DNA of 53,609 bases from Candidatus Microgenomates bacterium. Its GTDB lineage: Bacteria > Patescibacteriota > Microgenomatia > Levybacterales > UBA12049. This document shows positions 40,344 through 49,483 of this stretch, piece by piece. A model generated the notes under the pieces. That model was not told the origin of the DNA and ran no database searches. It was given only the letters and a program-made list of their open reading frames with translations. The stretch is taken from positions 1-53,609 of the forward strand of contig JANWKV010000033.1 in NCBI GenBank assembly GCA_025451195.1, given 5' to 3'. Numbering within the stretch: the first letter of the stretch is position 1; each line of letters begins with the position of its first letter. Made by a program: the position numbers and the translations under genes.

Positions 40344-41315
40344 ATGATTACAGATAAACGAATTATTAAAGCAATACCTAATTTACTTAAAGGTATAGAT
40401 ATTCCAGATCTTGGAGAAAAACAAAGTGGTAAAGTAAGAGATTTTTATTTTAAAGACAATAAAAGAATCCTTATTACAACCGACAGACAATCGGCATTTG
40501 ATGTTAATTTGGGGTTTGTCCCTTACAAAGGCGCAATATTGAATGAGTTATCTGCATTTTGGTTTAATGCAACCAAAAAGATTATAGCTAACCATATGAT
40601 ATCTACTCCGGATCCAAACGTGATGATTGGAAAAAATTGTCAGGGTATACCAATTGAAATGATAATCCGCGGTTACATAACAGGTAGTACAAATACATCT
40701 ATTTGGTATTCATATAAAAAAGGAGAACGAAAAATTTACGGTCTTGATTTTCCCGATGGTCTTAAAAAAAACCAGAAACTAGAAAAACCTGTGATTACCC
40801 CAACAACTCACGGCGGAGGGAAAGGCGGGCATGACGATAGGGTAACAAGGGAAGAAATTTTAAAAAGCGGGATTGTGTCAAAAAAAATCTATGAGCAGAT
40901 GGAAAAAGCGACTTATGCCCTTTACCAATTTGGGTCAAATATTGCGGGTAGCGCAGGTCTTATCATGCCGGATACGAAATATGAATTTGGTATTTTTGAA
41001 GATAAATTAATTTTAATGGACGAGTTGCATACGCCTGACGGATCACGTTTCTGGATTAAGAAAACATACAAGGAAAGGTTTAAAAAAGGTTTGGAGCCGG
41101 AAAATTTTGACAAAGAATTTATCAGGCTTTGGTATACAGACCGCATGGATCCTTATAAAACTAAACCTCCAGTGATGCCCCAAGAGCTTATGGTTGCGGC
41201 GTCCCGCAGATACATTGATGTTTACGAAAAACTGACTGGAAAAGAATTTAAAGTTTTTGATTATCCAATAGAAAATAGAATCAAAAAAAATCTTAAAAAA
41301 GCAGGCATTATTTAA
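40344..41315 (+). CDS. purC: SAICAR synthase
   Basis: Joins aspartate to CAIR. Visible are the ATP-binding GEKQSGKVRDFYF, RILITTDRQSAFDV, the stretch MIIRGYITGST, and LIMPDTKYEFG with LMDELHTPDGSRFW. I moved the start from 40302 to 40344 (MITDKRIIKAIPN), since the earlier codons come from the palindromic element; 323 residues. This is the long type of PurC seen in many bacteria. Confidence 0.93.
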   Translation: MITDKRIIKAIPNLLKGIDIPDLGEKQSGKVRDFYFKDNKRILITTDRQSAFDVNLGFVPYKGAILNELSAFWFNATKKIIANHMISTPDPNVMIGKNCQGIPIEMIIRGYITGSTNTSIWYSYKKGERKIYGLDFPDGLKKNQKLEKPVITPTTHGGGKGGHDDRVTREEILKSGIVSKKIYEQMEKATYALYQFGSNIAGSAGLIMPDTKYEFGIFEDKLILMDELHTPDGSRFWIKKTYKERFKKGLEPENFDKEFIRLWYTDRMDPYKTKPPVMPQELMVAASRRYIDVYEKLTGKEFKVFDYPIENRIKKNLKKAGII

Positions 41316-41356
41316 CAATGGTTTTCTTCATACAACTTGGGTATAATAGCTAAACT

Positions 41357-42469
41357 ATGGGGAAACTAACCTATAAATCATCTGGTGTTAACTACGATAA
41401 GCTCGACGTCTTAAAAAGAGAAGCTCAAGTTGCCGCGGCACAAACATTTGGGATGCTTTCAAAAACAAACTTTTCGGAAAATAAAGATGCGCAGGGTGAG
41501 TCTGCTTTTGTAATCGACGTAAAAAATGCCCAATATGCTTTTGCGTTTGTTCAGGAGGGGCTTGGAACAAAAAATCTTGTGGCAGACGCCATGATGAAAT
41601 ATGAGGAAAAACCGTATTATGAGGCAATAGCCCAGGACACGGTTGCAATGATAGTTAATGATTTAATCACAGTTGGGGCCCGCCCAATAAGTATTACAGC
41701 ATATTGGGCAATAGGGAGTGAAATTTGGCTAAATAATATTAAACGAAGAGAAGATTTAGTATCAGGTTGGAGAAATGCTTGTAAGATGTCAGGTGCAGCC
41801 TGGACAGGAGGAGAAACTCCGATTTTGTCGGGTATTATAGAGGAAAATGCAATAGATTTGGCAGGCGCAGCATTTGGAGTCATTGAGGACAAAAAAACAC
41901 AACTTGTTTTGGGGCAAAATTTAAAAGAAGGGGATGCGATTATTTTATTGGAAAGTACGGGAATTCATGCAAATGGATTAACTCTGGCCCGAAAACTCGC
42001 AGGAAAAATTACCGGTGGATATATTGCAGATATTGGGAACGGAATAAGGTTTGGAGACGCTCTTTTGGTACCTACCCATATTTACTCGAGCATAATTGAG
42101 GATATTTTTTCTAAAAAACTCCCTGTTCATTATATGGTAAATATAACCGGACACGGATGGAGAAAAATAATGAGATATAAAAAAAGAGACTTTACTTACA
42201 GAATAACCAGTCTTCCAAAAGTTCCGCAGGTCTTGAAATTTATCCAAAAAGAGGCAGAACTTGATAACAGGGAAGCTTACGGAAATTTTAACATGGGAGC
42301 TGGGTTTGCCATTTTTGTACCTCAAAATTATGCCGGTGATATTATTAAAATTGCAAAGAAAAATAAAATAAATGCAATTAACGCAGGAGTTGTTGAAAAG
42401 GGAGAAAGGCAAGTTGTAATTGATCCACTAAAGTTAACTTTTAATTCCGAAAGTCTTCAAGTAAGATAA
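41357..42469 (+). CDS. purM: AIR synthase (PurM) or PurM-like AIR-synthase-related protein
   Basis: A 370-residue AIR-synthase-fold ATPase. The N-terminal LTYKSSGVNYDKLDVLKREA fits PurM, followed by AQDTVAMIVNDLITVGARPI with the metal/ATP loop, TGGETPILSGII, and STGIHANGLTLARKL. MVNITGHGWRKIMRY replaces the usual NVxRxxP region, so the enzyme is somewhat divergent from E. coli PurM. PurL, PurF and PurD are not in the window. TATAAT at 41342-41347 lies nine bases before the ATG. Confidence 0.85.
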   Translation: MGKLTYKSSGVNYDKLDVLKREAQVAAAQTFGMLSKTNFSENKDAQGESAFVIDVKNAQYAFAFVQEGLGTKNLVADAMMKYEEKPYYEAIAQDTVAMIVNDLITVGARPISITAYWAIGSEIWLNNIKRREDLVSGWRNACKMSGAAWTGGETPILSGIIEENAIDLAGAAFGVIEDKKTQLVLGQNLKEGDAIILLESTGIHANGLTLARKLAGKITGGYIADIGNGIRFGDALLVPTHIYSSIIEDIFSKKLPVHYMVNITGHGWRKIMRYKKRDFTYRITSLPKVPQVLKFIQKEAELDNREAYGNFNMGAGFAIFVPQNYAGDIIKIAKKNKINAINAGVVEKGERQVVIDPLKLTFNSESLQVR

Positions 42470-42471
42470 AA

Positions 42472-42987
42472 TCAATTTTCATCAATCCACTTAGGAATTT
42501 GCGTTTGTAAGGCATCCATTTGTTGGAAAACATTAATTAAACAACTTGATAATTGCCTCTGGTAATCAATGCCTTGGGAATTAATTCCTCTTACAGGTCT
42601 TACAACAGAAAATCCATTCCCATTAGGTACGCCAATATATGCGGTATCTTCGAGTAAAATAAGAGCATTCCTTTCTCCCAATTCTTCGTCAGGTCCAGCT
42701 CCTCTAGGATTTTTTACCAAAACGCGAACATTTTCAAATTGAAAAGTTTGACCTTTATTATCAAACCATTCACCATCAATTTGCACTCTTGCTGTATAAG
42801 CAGATGCAGCGTGTAATCCCATGTACATAACTCTTTCTTGATTTATTACAGGTTTAACTCTTAACAAATTGGAAAATAATACTTCTGCGTTGGCACAAGT
42901 TGGATGTGAATAATAATTTCTCATTTCCGGCGCGTTAGGTATGGTATTCAAAAAACTATGTAACCGTTCTCTTCTAATTGCTGCCAT
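42472..42987 (-). CDS. Hypothetical protein
   Basis: A 171-residue soluble protein with no motif I recognise. It has a helical N-terminus (AAIRRERLHSFLNTI), a central beta-rich part (YTARVQIDGEWFDNKGQ, FENVRVLVKNPRG) and a helical C-terminus. The track starts nine codons upstream; ATG 42987 is preferred because a TATAAT (minus strand, 42997-43002) lies nine bases before it. It converges on purM with a two-base gap. Confidence 0.65.
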   Translation of the reverse strand: MAAIRRERLHSFLNTIPNAPEMRNYYSHPTCANAEVLFSNLLRVKPVINQERVMYMGLHAASAYTARVQIDGEWFDNKGQTFQFENVRVLVKNPRGAGPDEELGERNALILLEDTAYIGVPNGNGFSVVRPVRGINSQGIDYQRQLSSCLINVFQQMDALQTQIPKWIDEN

Positions 42988-43069
42988 AATTATAGGATTA
43001 TAATGTAATTGCAAAATTTTTACAAATAAGTAAATTATTGTATGTTATACTGGTACATAAAATTCCCAT

Positions 43070-44869
43070 ATGAAAAAAGTTAAAGTTGGTGCTGCGTTTT
43101 CGGATTTTGTATATAAAGAGGATCCTATTTTAAAAAAAATAAGGAAGAATAAAGTCCTAAGAGATGACGAAGTAAAAACACGTACGTTCTTTTTCCCAAT
43201 CCTTTTTTTAATTTGTTGTTTTATACTTCTGGGCAGACTTTTTTACACACAGGTAATTGCCGGCAGCAATTATCGCGCACTTTCAGATACAAACAGAACC
43301 CGTACAGAGGTTATACATGCTCCAAGGGGTATTATTTTTGACAGAAACGGAAAACCTCTTGTCTATAATATGCCTGGATTTAGGGAAGAAAAAAATGGAA
43401 AAACAACTTTTATAGACCAAAAAAAGGCACTTAGTATTTTAGCAAGCGGAAATACAAATTTAGAAATAGATAGCCTTAGAGATTATCCTTATAATGACGA
43501 GTTTACTCATGTTGTAGGATATGTTGGTCAAATTTCTCAAGACGAATTAAAAATGCCCGATTTTGCAGGATACTCCTCGCAGGATGTTGTTGGGAAAATG
43601 GGTATTGAGCAGGAATACGAAAAATATTTAAAAGGAGCAGACGGAAAAAAACTTTTAGAAGTTAACGCAAATGGTGTAGTTGTTAGAACTCTTGGGCAAA
43701 CAGATCCTATACCAGGTCAGAATATTACCATTACAATAGATTCGGACTTGCAAAAATCAGCATACGACGCAATGAATGGAGTTAGCAAAGGAGCGGTAAT
43801 TGTCAGTAAGCCAGATGGAGAGATTTTGGCAATGGTTTCAAAGCCTTCATTTGACCCCAATCTTTTTACACAAGGAAAATATTACGATCAAGCAGTCGGA
43901 AGTTATAAAACAGTAGAAGAGGTTTTGGATGATTCTCAAAACCAGCCGCTTTTAAATAGGGCAATCACAGGCGTTTACCCCCCCGGGTCTACTTTTAAAC
44001 TTGTTGTTGCTGCAGCCGGGCTTGAAACTAAAAAAATTGATAAAAACTTTACATTAGAAGACACCGGAATTTTGCGGGTCGGTAACTTTTCTTTTTCCAA
44101 CTGGTATTTTTCCCAATACGGAAAAACAGACGGACTTATAAATGTTGTAACTGCGATAAAACGTTCGAATGATATTTTTTTCTACAAACTTGCCGAAACT
44201 TTAGGGGTTGACGAAATCTCTTCCGTTGCAAAAAATTTTGGAGTCGGACAAAAATCTGGAATAGATTTGGAGGGCGAACAACCGGGACTTCTTCCAACAA
44301 AAGAATGGAAACAAAAAACGCTGAATGAACAATGGTATTTGGGAGACGATTACCATTACGGAATAGGACAGGGATTTTTGTTAACAACTCCTCTTCAGGT
44401 TAACGATTGGACACAAGCAATCGCAAATGGCGGGACGTTTTACCAACCGCATTTGCTTAAAAATCAAAAACCGGAAATTAAAAATCAAAATTTGCTAACC
44501 AGGGAAAATTTTGAATTAATCAGGCAGGGAATGGTTGAAGCGTGCAATACAGGCGGGGTTGCATGGCCTTTGTTTGGGTTTAAAGTAGCAAATACTACTC
44601 TACAAGTAGACGGAAAAAACTTTTTAGAAATTCCCGCGAGCATGTCTGCCTCCCAGAAAGAAGTTGGAGTTTCGATAGCTTGTAAAACCGGTACCGCCCA
44701 ACATGGAGACGAAGAAACGCTTCCTCATGCGTGGGTTACTCTTTTTGCCCCTGCTTACAATCCGGAAATTGTTGTAACAGTTTTGGTTGAAAGTAGCGGC
44801 GAAGGTTCAAATGTTGCAGCCCCGATTGCCAAAAAAATATTAAGTGACTATTTTACAAAAAAGAATTAA
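43070..44869 (+). CDS. mrdA: Penicillin-binding protein 2 (peptidoglycan transpeptidase)
   Basis: Class B PBP of the elongasome, working with MreBCD. One N-terminal membrane helix (about 42-58), a dimerisation domain (RTEVIHAPRGIIFDRNG) and the transpeptidase domain with PPGSTFK (Ser307, Lys310), a KRSND motif for SxN and CKTGTAQ for KTG. The family length is about 600. TAAAAT at 43058-43063 ends six bases before the ATG. No rodA follows here. Confidence 0.94.
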   Translation: MKKVKVGAAFSDFVYKEDPILKKIRKNKVLRDDEVKTRTFFFPILFLICCFILLGRLFYTQVIAGSNYRALSDTNRTRTEVIHAPRGIIFDRNGKPLVYNMPGFREEKNGKTTFIDQKKALSILASGNTNLEIDSLRDYPYNDEFTHVVGYVGQISQDELKMPDFAGYSSQDVVGKMGIEQEYEKYLKGADGKKLLEVNANGVVVRTLGQTDPIPGQNITITIDSDLQKSAYDAMNGVSKGAVIVSKPDGEILAMVSKPSFDPNLFTQGKYYDQAVGSYKTVEEVLDDSQNQPLLNRAITGVYPPGSTFKLVVAAAGLETKKIDKNFTLEDTGILRVGNFSFSNWYFSQYGKTDGLINVVTAIKRSNDIFFYKLAETLGVDEISSVAKNFGVGQKSGIDLEGEQPGLLPTKEWKQKTLNEQWYLGDDYHYGIGQGFLLTTPLQVNDWTQAIANGGTFYQPHLLKNQKPEIKNQNLLTRENFELIRQGMVEACNTGGVAWPLFGFKVANTTLQVDGKNFLEIPASMSASQKEVGVSIACKTGTAQHGDEETLPHAWVTLFAPAYNPEIVVTVLVESSGEGSNVAAPIAKKILSDYFTKKN

Positions 44870-45255
44870 TAGATTTTATACGGGGAAACAGTCGGGCTTT
44901 CGTACATTATTGCATTCTGTTTTACCGAGGGAGTTGGGCTAATTAAATTTCGGTAGTTTCCTATCATATGTTCGTTGTGAATCTGTTTAACCTCTTTTAC
45001 AACAAAAAGTAAAATTAATCCAACAAATAGAATAGAAATTATAAGAGGCAAAGAGATAATAAGTTTAACCCAAACAGGCCATGACCGCATCCATGCCCAC
45101 ATAAAAATAATTCCAACTGGATAAATAAAAATTAAAAGAAGAATAGTTACAATCATTTGGGTGTCGTAGGTAGGACCCATAGATGATATAATTTTAGGTC
45201 TGGTTACTTTTTCTTTTCGTTTTTCATTTTTCGCTTTACGCTTTTTCTGTGGCAT
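44866..45255 (-). CDS. Small membrane protein, two helices
   Basis: A 129-residue protein with a very basic N-terminus (MPQKKRKAKNEKRKEKVTR) and two hydrophobic helices (about 35-55 and 66-90). I use ATG 45255 instead of 45333. On the minus strand TTGACA, an 18-bp spacer and AACACT end six bases before this ATG. It overlaps the end of mrdA by 4 bp. Function unknown. Confidence 0.6.
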   Translation of the reverse strand: MPQKKRKAKNEKRKEKVTRPKIISSMGPTYDTQMIVTILLLIFIYPVGIIFMWAWMRSWPVWVKLIISLPLIISILFVGLILLFVVKEVKQIHNEHMIGNYRNLISPTPSVKQNAIMYESPTVSPYKIY

Positions 45256-45304
45256 ATAGACAGTGTTGCATGTCTTTTTTGTTGTTGTCAAGTGAAGCAA
45301 AATC

Positions 45305-45333
45305 CTGACAAGAAAATTTCTATAGATTATCAT
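45305..45333 (+). promoter_or_regulatory. dprA promoter (CTGACA-17-TATCAT)
   Basis: CTGACA at 45305-45310, a 17-bp spacer and TATCAT at 45328-45333. Six bases separate it from the dprA ATG at 45340. The divergent promoter for the 45255 gene has its -35 (tgtcaa, 45286-45291) just upstream. Confidence 0.6.
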
Positions 45334-45339
45334 TAAGTT

Positions 45340-46425
45340 ATGGAAGAAAAATATTATTGGTTGGGGTTTTCTTATTTTTCCGGAGTCGGGCCAAAGAGGT
45401 TTAAACTTTTACTTTCTGAATTTAAATCGGCAAAAAATGCCTGGAACGCGAATAAGGAGGATTTAGCCTTTGTAATTGGAGAATTGTACGCTGATAATTT
45501 TATTCAATTTAAAAAAAATTTTTCTTTTCAAAAAGAAACAGAGTTATTAAAAAGAAAAAAAATTGAATTCATTACGTTGCAGGAAAAAGAATATCCGCAA
45601 CTTCTCAAAAAAAATCAAAATTCACCTTTTTTACTGTATGTAATGGGAAATATTTCAATTCTAAACAGGTCAAAAACAATTGCGGTTGTCGGTACCAGGA
45701 AAATCACACAATACGGAAAAGATATTACGAGAATGTTAACCCAAGGTCTTGTAGAAAACGGATTTGTTATTGTTTCGGGATTAGCATTTGGAGTAGATGC
45801 TAATGCTCACTTAACAACTTTGGAAAATAACGGGGAAACAATTGCCGTTTTGGGATGTGGGGTTGATTGCTGTGCTCCTGTAAATAATCAGTATATATAC
45901 GACCAAATACTTGACAGAGGTGGTACAATTGTTTCATCATTTCGTCCCGGTGAAAAGGCAACGAAAGGATCTTTTCCTGCAAGGAATGCAATTATCGCGG
46001 GACTTTCTTTGGGCGTTTTGGTAACAGAAGGAGCAGCAGACAGCGGATCTTTAATTACGGCACGTGATGCGCAAAAATTAGAAAGGCCTATTTTTGCAGT
46101 ACCCGGGCCAATTACAAGCAGTCTTTCAAAAGGGTCAAACAGTTTGTTGCAAAAAGGGGCAATAGCGGTAATCAGTGCAGACGATATTCTAAAATCTTTA
46201 AATATTCAAAAGATTAAGATAAATCAAAAATCCGTTGAGGCGGGTATTGCTGGTTCGTACGATGAAATTATTATTATAAATGCTTTGAAATCCGGACCCT
46301 TGCATTTTGATGAGATCGTAAGGAAACTAGGAAAAGAGACAAAACTTGTTAGCGGATTATTAAGCTTGATGGAAATAAAAGGATATATTTCTTTAAATAG
46401 GGATGGAAAATACTATAAAAATTGA
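45340..46425 (+). CDS. dprA: DNA-processing protein DprA
   Basis: Loads RecA on incoming single-stranded DNA during natural transformation. A helical N-terminal domain is followed by the Rossmann-like DprA core: YPQLLKKNQNSPFLLYVMG, AVVGTRKITQYGK, VSGLAFGVDANAHLTTLE and EGAADSGSLITARDAQKLERPIFAVPG. A C-terminal winged-helix domain ends the 361-residue protein. It supports natural competence, which is common in CPR. Confidence 0.95.
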   Translation: MEEKYYWLGFSYFSGVGPKRFKLLLSEFKSAKNAWNANKEDLAFVIGELYADNFIQFKKNFSFQKETELLKRKKIEFITLQEKEYPQLLKKNQNSPFLLYVMGNISILNRSKTIAVVGTRKITQYGKDITRMLTQGLVENGFVIVSGLAFGVDANAHLTTLENNGETIAVLGCGVDCCAPVNNQYIYDQILDRGGTIVSSFRPGEKATKGSFPARNAIIAGLSLGVLVTEGAADSGSLITARDAQKLERPIFAVPGPITSSLSKGSNSLLQKGAIAVISADDILKSLNIQKIKINQKSVEAGIAGSYDEIIIINALKSGPLHFDEIVRKLGKETKLVSGLLSLMEIKGYISLNRDGKYYKN

Positions 46426-46456
46426 TCTATAGAATTTAATTTCATATAATTTGTGG

Positions 46457-47197
46457 ATGATTGACAGATTAAAGCGAGGATTGGATCTTTATCTACGCAG
46501 GAAAAATACGATTGTTGTAAAAGGTTTACGAAGAATTTCTTCAGAAGAAGGAGAGCATTATAGAAGTAGTCAATTGAAGAGAGCAATGGATATAGGAATA
46601 GCCCTCCCTTTATGGATGGTTACACTTCCTGTTCAAGGTATAGCCCGGGGTCTTGTTTGGCTTGAAGATAATGGGAAAACTACCTATATTGACTCAAACC
46701 GTTTTGCTTTAAGCAACGAAGATGCAAGAAGCATTCTTCCTGTAAGAAAAATAAGATCAATGAAAATTAACGCTGATAGCTTGCAAGTTCCAATAAATCT
46801 AAGAAATACTCAGAAAGATTCTCGTCTAACAAAAGTGGGGAAAATTATTCGTAGACTTAATATTGATGAGTTGCCGCAGCTTTGGCAGGTGGTTAGAGGA
46901 CAAATGACATTAATCGGACCAAGAGCTGTAAGAGAAGATGAAATTTATGGTTCTGATGGTTCTTCTGGTATTACAGATCATCCGTCATTCAAGGATTGGG
47001 AAATAGCCTATCAGGGAAGGCCTGGAATATTAGATCCTAGAGCTGCTATCTATGGAAGAGATAGAAAGGGAGGAGAAATTAGACTCAGAGTTAATGCAGA
47101 TATATTTTATGCAAAAAAAGCGAGTTTGGGTTTAGATTTGTACCTTTTAACAAGATTCTTACTTGGAATTAGGAGAAGAAGATATCGCAGTATTTAG
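46457..47197 (+). CDS. Bacterial sugar transferase (WcaJ/PglC-like)
   Basis: Polyprenyl-phosphate hexose-1-phosphate transferase family, starting glycan synthesis at the membrane. An N-terminal hydrophobic helix (IALPLWMVTLPVQGIARGLVW) is followed by VRKIRSM, RLTKVGKIIRRLNIDELPQLW and GQMTLIGPRAVREDE. The C-terminal YQGRPGILDPRA varies from the usual PGITG. ATG 46457 is chosen over TTG 46451 since TATAAT (46445-46450) ends six bases before it. Confidence 0.85.
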   Translation: MIDRLKRGLDLYLRRKNTIVVKGLRRISSEEGEHYRSSQLKRAMDIGIALPLWMVTLPVQGIARGLVWLEDNGKTTYIDSNRFALSNEDARSILPVRKIRSMKINADSLQVPINLRNTQKDSRLTKVGKIIRRLNIDELPQLWQVVRGQMTLIGPRAVREDEIYGSDGSSGITDHPSFKDWEIAYQGRPGILDPRAAIYGRDRKGGEIRLRVNADIFYAKKASLGLDLYLLTRFLLGIRRRRYRSI

Positions 47198-47253
47198 GTT
47201 TAATACTTGACAAGCTTGATAGTATATAAAGGATAATGGTTTAATACAATTTT

Positions 47254-49356
47254 ATGAAATTAGTTATTGTTGAATCTCCAACCAAAGCAAGGACTATTAG
47301 CAAATTTTTAGGCAGTGATTACGAAATCAAAGCCTCTATGGGGCATGTCTTGGATTTGCCAAAATCTACTTTAGGAGTTGACGTTGATCATAATTTTACA
47401 CCCCAGTTTGAAATGCCGCCTGATAAAAAAAGCACAATAGATCAGTTGAAAAAACTTGCAAAAAGTGCGAAAGAAATTATTCTTGCAACAGACCCAGACC
47501 GCGAAGGAGAAGCAATCTCATCCCACATTCAGGATGTTTTATCTGAAGGTAAAAACAATAAAGAAAAGTTTTCAAGAATAGTTTTCCACGAAATCACAAA
47601 AGAAGCAATAGAAGAAGCCCTAAAAAATCCGGGCAAGGTAAACGAACATTTGGTTAACGCACAAACCGCAAGACGTATTTTAGATAGATTGGTTGGTTAC
47701 AAACTGTCCCCAATTCTTTGGCAAAAAGTTAGAAGAGGTTTATCCGCGGGGCGCGTTCAGTCTGTTGCACTTAGACTTATTGTGGAGAGGGAAAGGGAAG
47801 TGGAGAAATTTAAAAAAGAAGATTACTGGACAGTTATTGTTTCGCTTTCAAAAAAATCGCCTGCCAGCCCGACTGGTGTGCAGAGCGAAGCGTCCGGGGA
47901 GCTAAATGATGAAGGGCAGGGGGTAGATTTTGAATTGACCGAAATTAATAATAAAAGAATCGAACTTCAAAATAGTTTTCAGCTATATGATGGCAAATAC
48001 ACAATTACTAAGACGACTATAGATTCAGAAGAAAAAGCAAGAAACACAGAAGAAGACCTTCATAAAAAAACTTTTACAGTTGCCGATGTTTCAAAAAAAG
48101 AAACAAAAAGAAGTCCGCAGCCGCCATTTACCACATCTACTCTTCAACAAGAAGCGGCCAGGCGTTTTGGATTTTCCGGCAAACGGACAATGAGTCTGGC
48201 GCAAAAACTTTATGAAGAAGGGTATATAACATATCACCGTACAGATTCGGTTAATTTATCATCTGCTGCAATTTACCAAATGCGAAGTTTTGTTGAGAAA
48301 GAGTTCGGTAAAAAATACATTCCTGAGGCGCAGCGGATTTATTCCACAAAACAAAAATTGGCTCAAGAAGCACATGAGGCAATAAGACCAACTAAAGCTC
48401 ACACAACGCCACAAATTGTAAGTGCCGATTTAGGAGCATCTTATGCAAGGGTATATGAGCTTATTTGGAGAAGGGCAATTTCTTCCCAAATGTCAGATGC
48501 TCTTATAGAGTCAACGTCTGTTACCGTTTTCGCAACGGGTAATTCGAGTTCGGAATATAAACTTAAAACAAACGGATCTGTGCTTCTTTTTGAAGGATTT
48601 CTTAAAATGAACCCGTTTGGTTTACAGGATAAAAAGCTTCCAAACTTTATTGCAGAAGAAAACCTTAATCTAATAAGTATTCTAACCGAAAAACACGAAA
48701 CTCCACCGCCTCCCAGATATAACGATGCCTCACTTATAAAATCTTTGGAAGAAGCGGGAATCGGCAGGCCGTCCACATATGCGTCAATTATAGGGACGAT
48801 AGAGACAAGAAATTATATAGAACGGGAACAAAACAGGTTTATTCCAACTCCTGTTGGTAGTGCTGTCAATGATTTTCTGGTTAAAAACTTTTCCGACATA
48901 GACGATATTCCGTTTACAGCCTCAATGGAAGACAGTCTTGATGCAATTGCAAATGAGGGAAAAGATTGGGTGCCGATGATTAAAGATTTTTACACCCCGT
49001 TTGAAAAAAAATTAGAATCTGTTAAAAAGGCCGACAGAATAGAAATTCCTACAGAAGAAACAGGAGAAAAATGCCCCAAAGACGGTGCGCCTTTAGTTAT
49101 ACGCGTTGGAAAATTTGGGAAATTTATAAGTTGTAAAAATTTTCCTGCGTGCGATTTTAAAAAAGCATTTGTAATTGAAACTAATTTTGAATGCCCTAAG
49201 TGTTTGAAAGAAGGAAGGCAAAACGGAAAAATTATTGCCAAAAGGACAAGAAAAGGCCGGACGTTTTATGGATGTTCAAATTATCCCTCCTGCGACTTTG
49301 CGGTTTGGAAACTTCAAGACATCAAAAAACAAGATAAAACACCGGAAAAAAAATGA
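47254..49356 (+). CDS. topA: DNA topoisomerase I
   Basis: A 700-residue type IA topoisomerase. The TOPRIM domain has KLVIVESPTKARTISKFL and DPDREGEAIS; the catalytic tyrosine lies in EGYITYHRTDSVNLS. The C-terminus has two zinc ribbons (CPKDGAPLVIR...SCKNFPACDF and CPKCLKEG...YGCSNYPSCDF). A GC-rich insertion of about 20 codons (SPASPTGVQSEASGELNDEG) lies near residue 205. TTGACA lies at 47207-47212 upstream. Confidence 0.95.
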   Translation: MKLVIVESPTKARTISKFLGSDYEIKASMGHVLDLPKSTLGVDVDHNFTPQFEMPPDKKSTIDQLKKLAKSAKEIILATDPDREGEAISSHIQDVLSEGKNNKEKFSRIVFHEITKEAIEEALKNPGKVNEHLVNAQTARRILDRLVGYKLSPILWQKVRRGLSAGRVQSVALRLIVEREREVEKFKKEDYWTVIVSLSKKSPASPTGVQSEASGELNDEGQGVDFELTEINNKRIELQNSFQLYDGKYTITKTTIDSEEKARNTEEDLHKKTFTVADVSKKETKRSPQPPFTTSTLQQEAARRFGFSGKRTMSLAQKLYEEGYITYHRTDSVNLSSAAIYQMRSFVEKEFGKKYIPEAQRIYSTKQKLAQEAHEAIRPTKAHTTPQIVSADLGASYARVYELIWRRAISSQMSDALIESTSVTVFATGNSSSEYKLKTNGSVLLFEGFLKMNPFGLQDKKLPNFIAEENLNLISILTEKHETPPPPRYNDASLIKSLEEAGIGRPSTYASIIGTIETRNYIEREQNRFIPTPVGSAVNDFLVKNFSDIDDIPFTASMEDSLDAIANEGKDWVPMIKDFYTPFEKKLESVKKADRIEIPTEETGEKCPKDGAPLVIRVGKFGKFISCKNFPACDFKKAFVIETNFECPKCLKEGRQNGKIIAKRTRKGRTFYGCSNYPSCDFAVWKLQDIKKQDKTPEKK
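47866..47932 (+). repeat. GC-rich in-frame insertion in topA
   Basis: About 65 bp of clearly higher GC than the rest of topA, with inverted ends (cctgcc near 47870, ggcagg near 47926) and gagcgaagcg inside. It encodes a Ser/Gly/Pro-rich loop between two structural strands. It looks like an inserted element of the same general kind as those in ilvA and fmt. No clear target duplication is seen. Confidence 0.45.
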
Positions 49357-49379
49357 AATCAATCGTTTAAGCTACGCTT

Positions 49380-49456
49380 TTGCAGGCAGGCCAACTTGTG
49401 ATTTTTCTGTGTGGAATTCAGTAAATCAAAAAAGAATCACAAGAAAAAAATATTAA
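49380..49456 (+). pseudogene. Possible degenerate extra zinc-ribbon of topA
   Basis: After the topA stop a different frame reads RPTCDFSVW, close to the end of the last TopA zinc ribbon (YPSCDFAVW), and the DNA is alignable as well. It may be the relic of a duplicated final ribbon cut off by a stop and frameshift. The match is only about nine residues. Confidence 0.3.
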
Positions 49457-49483
49457 GAAGACAAAGGATAAGAAAGTTTAAAT

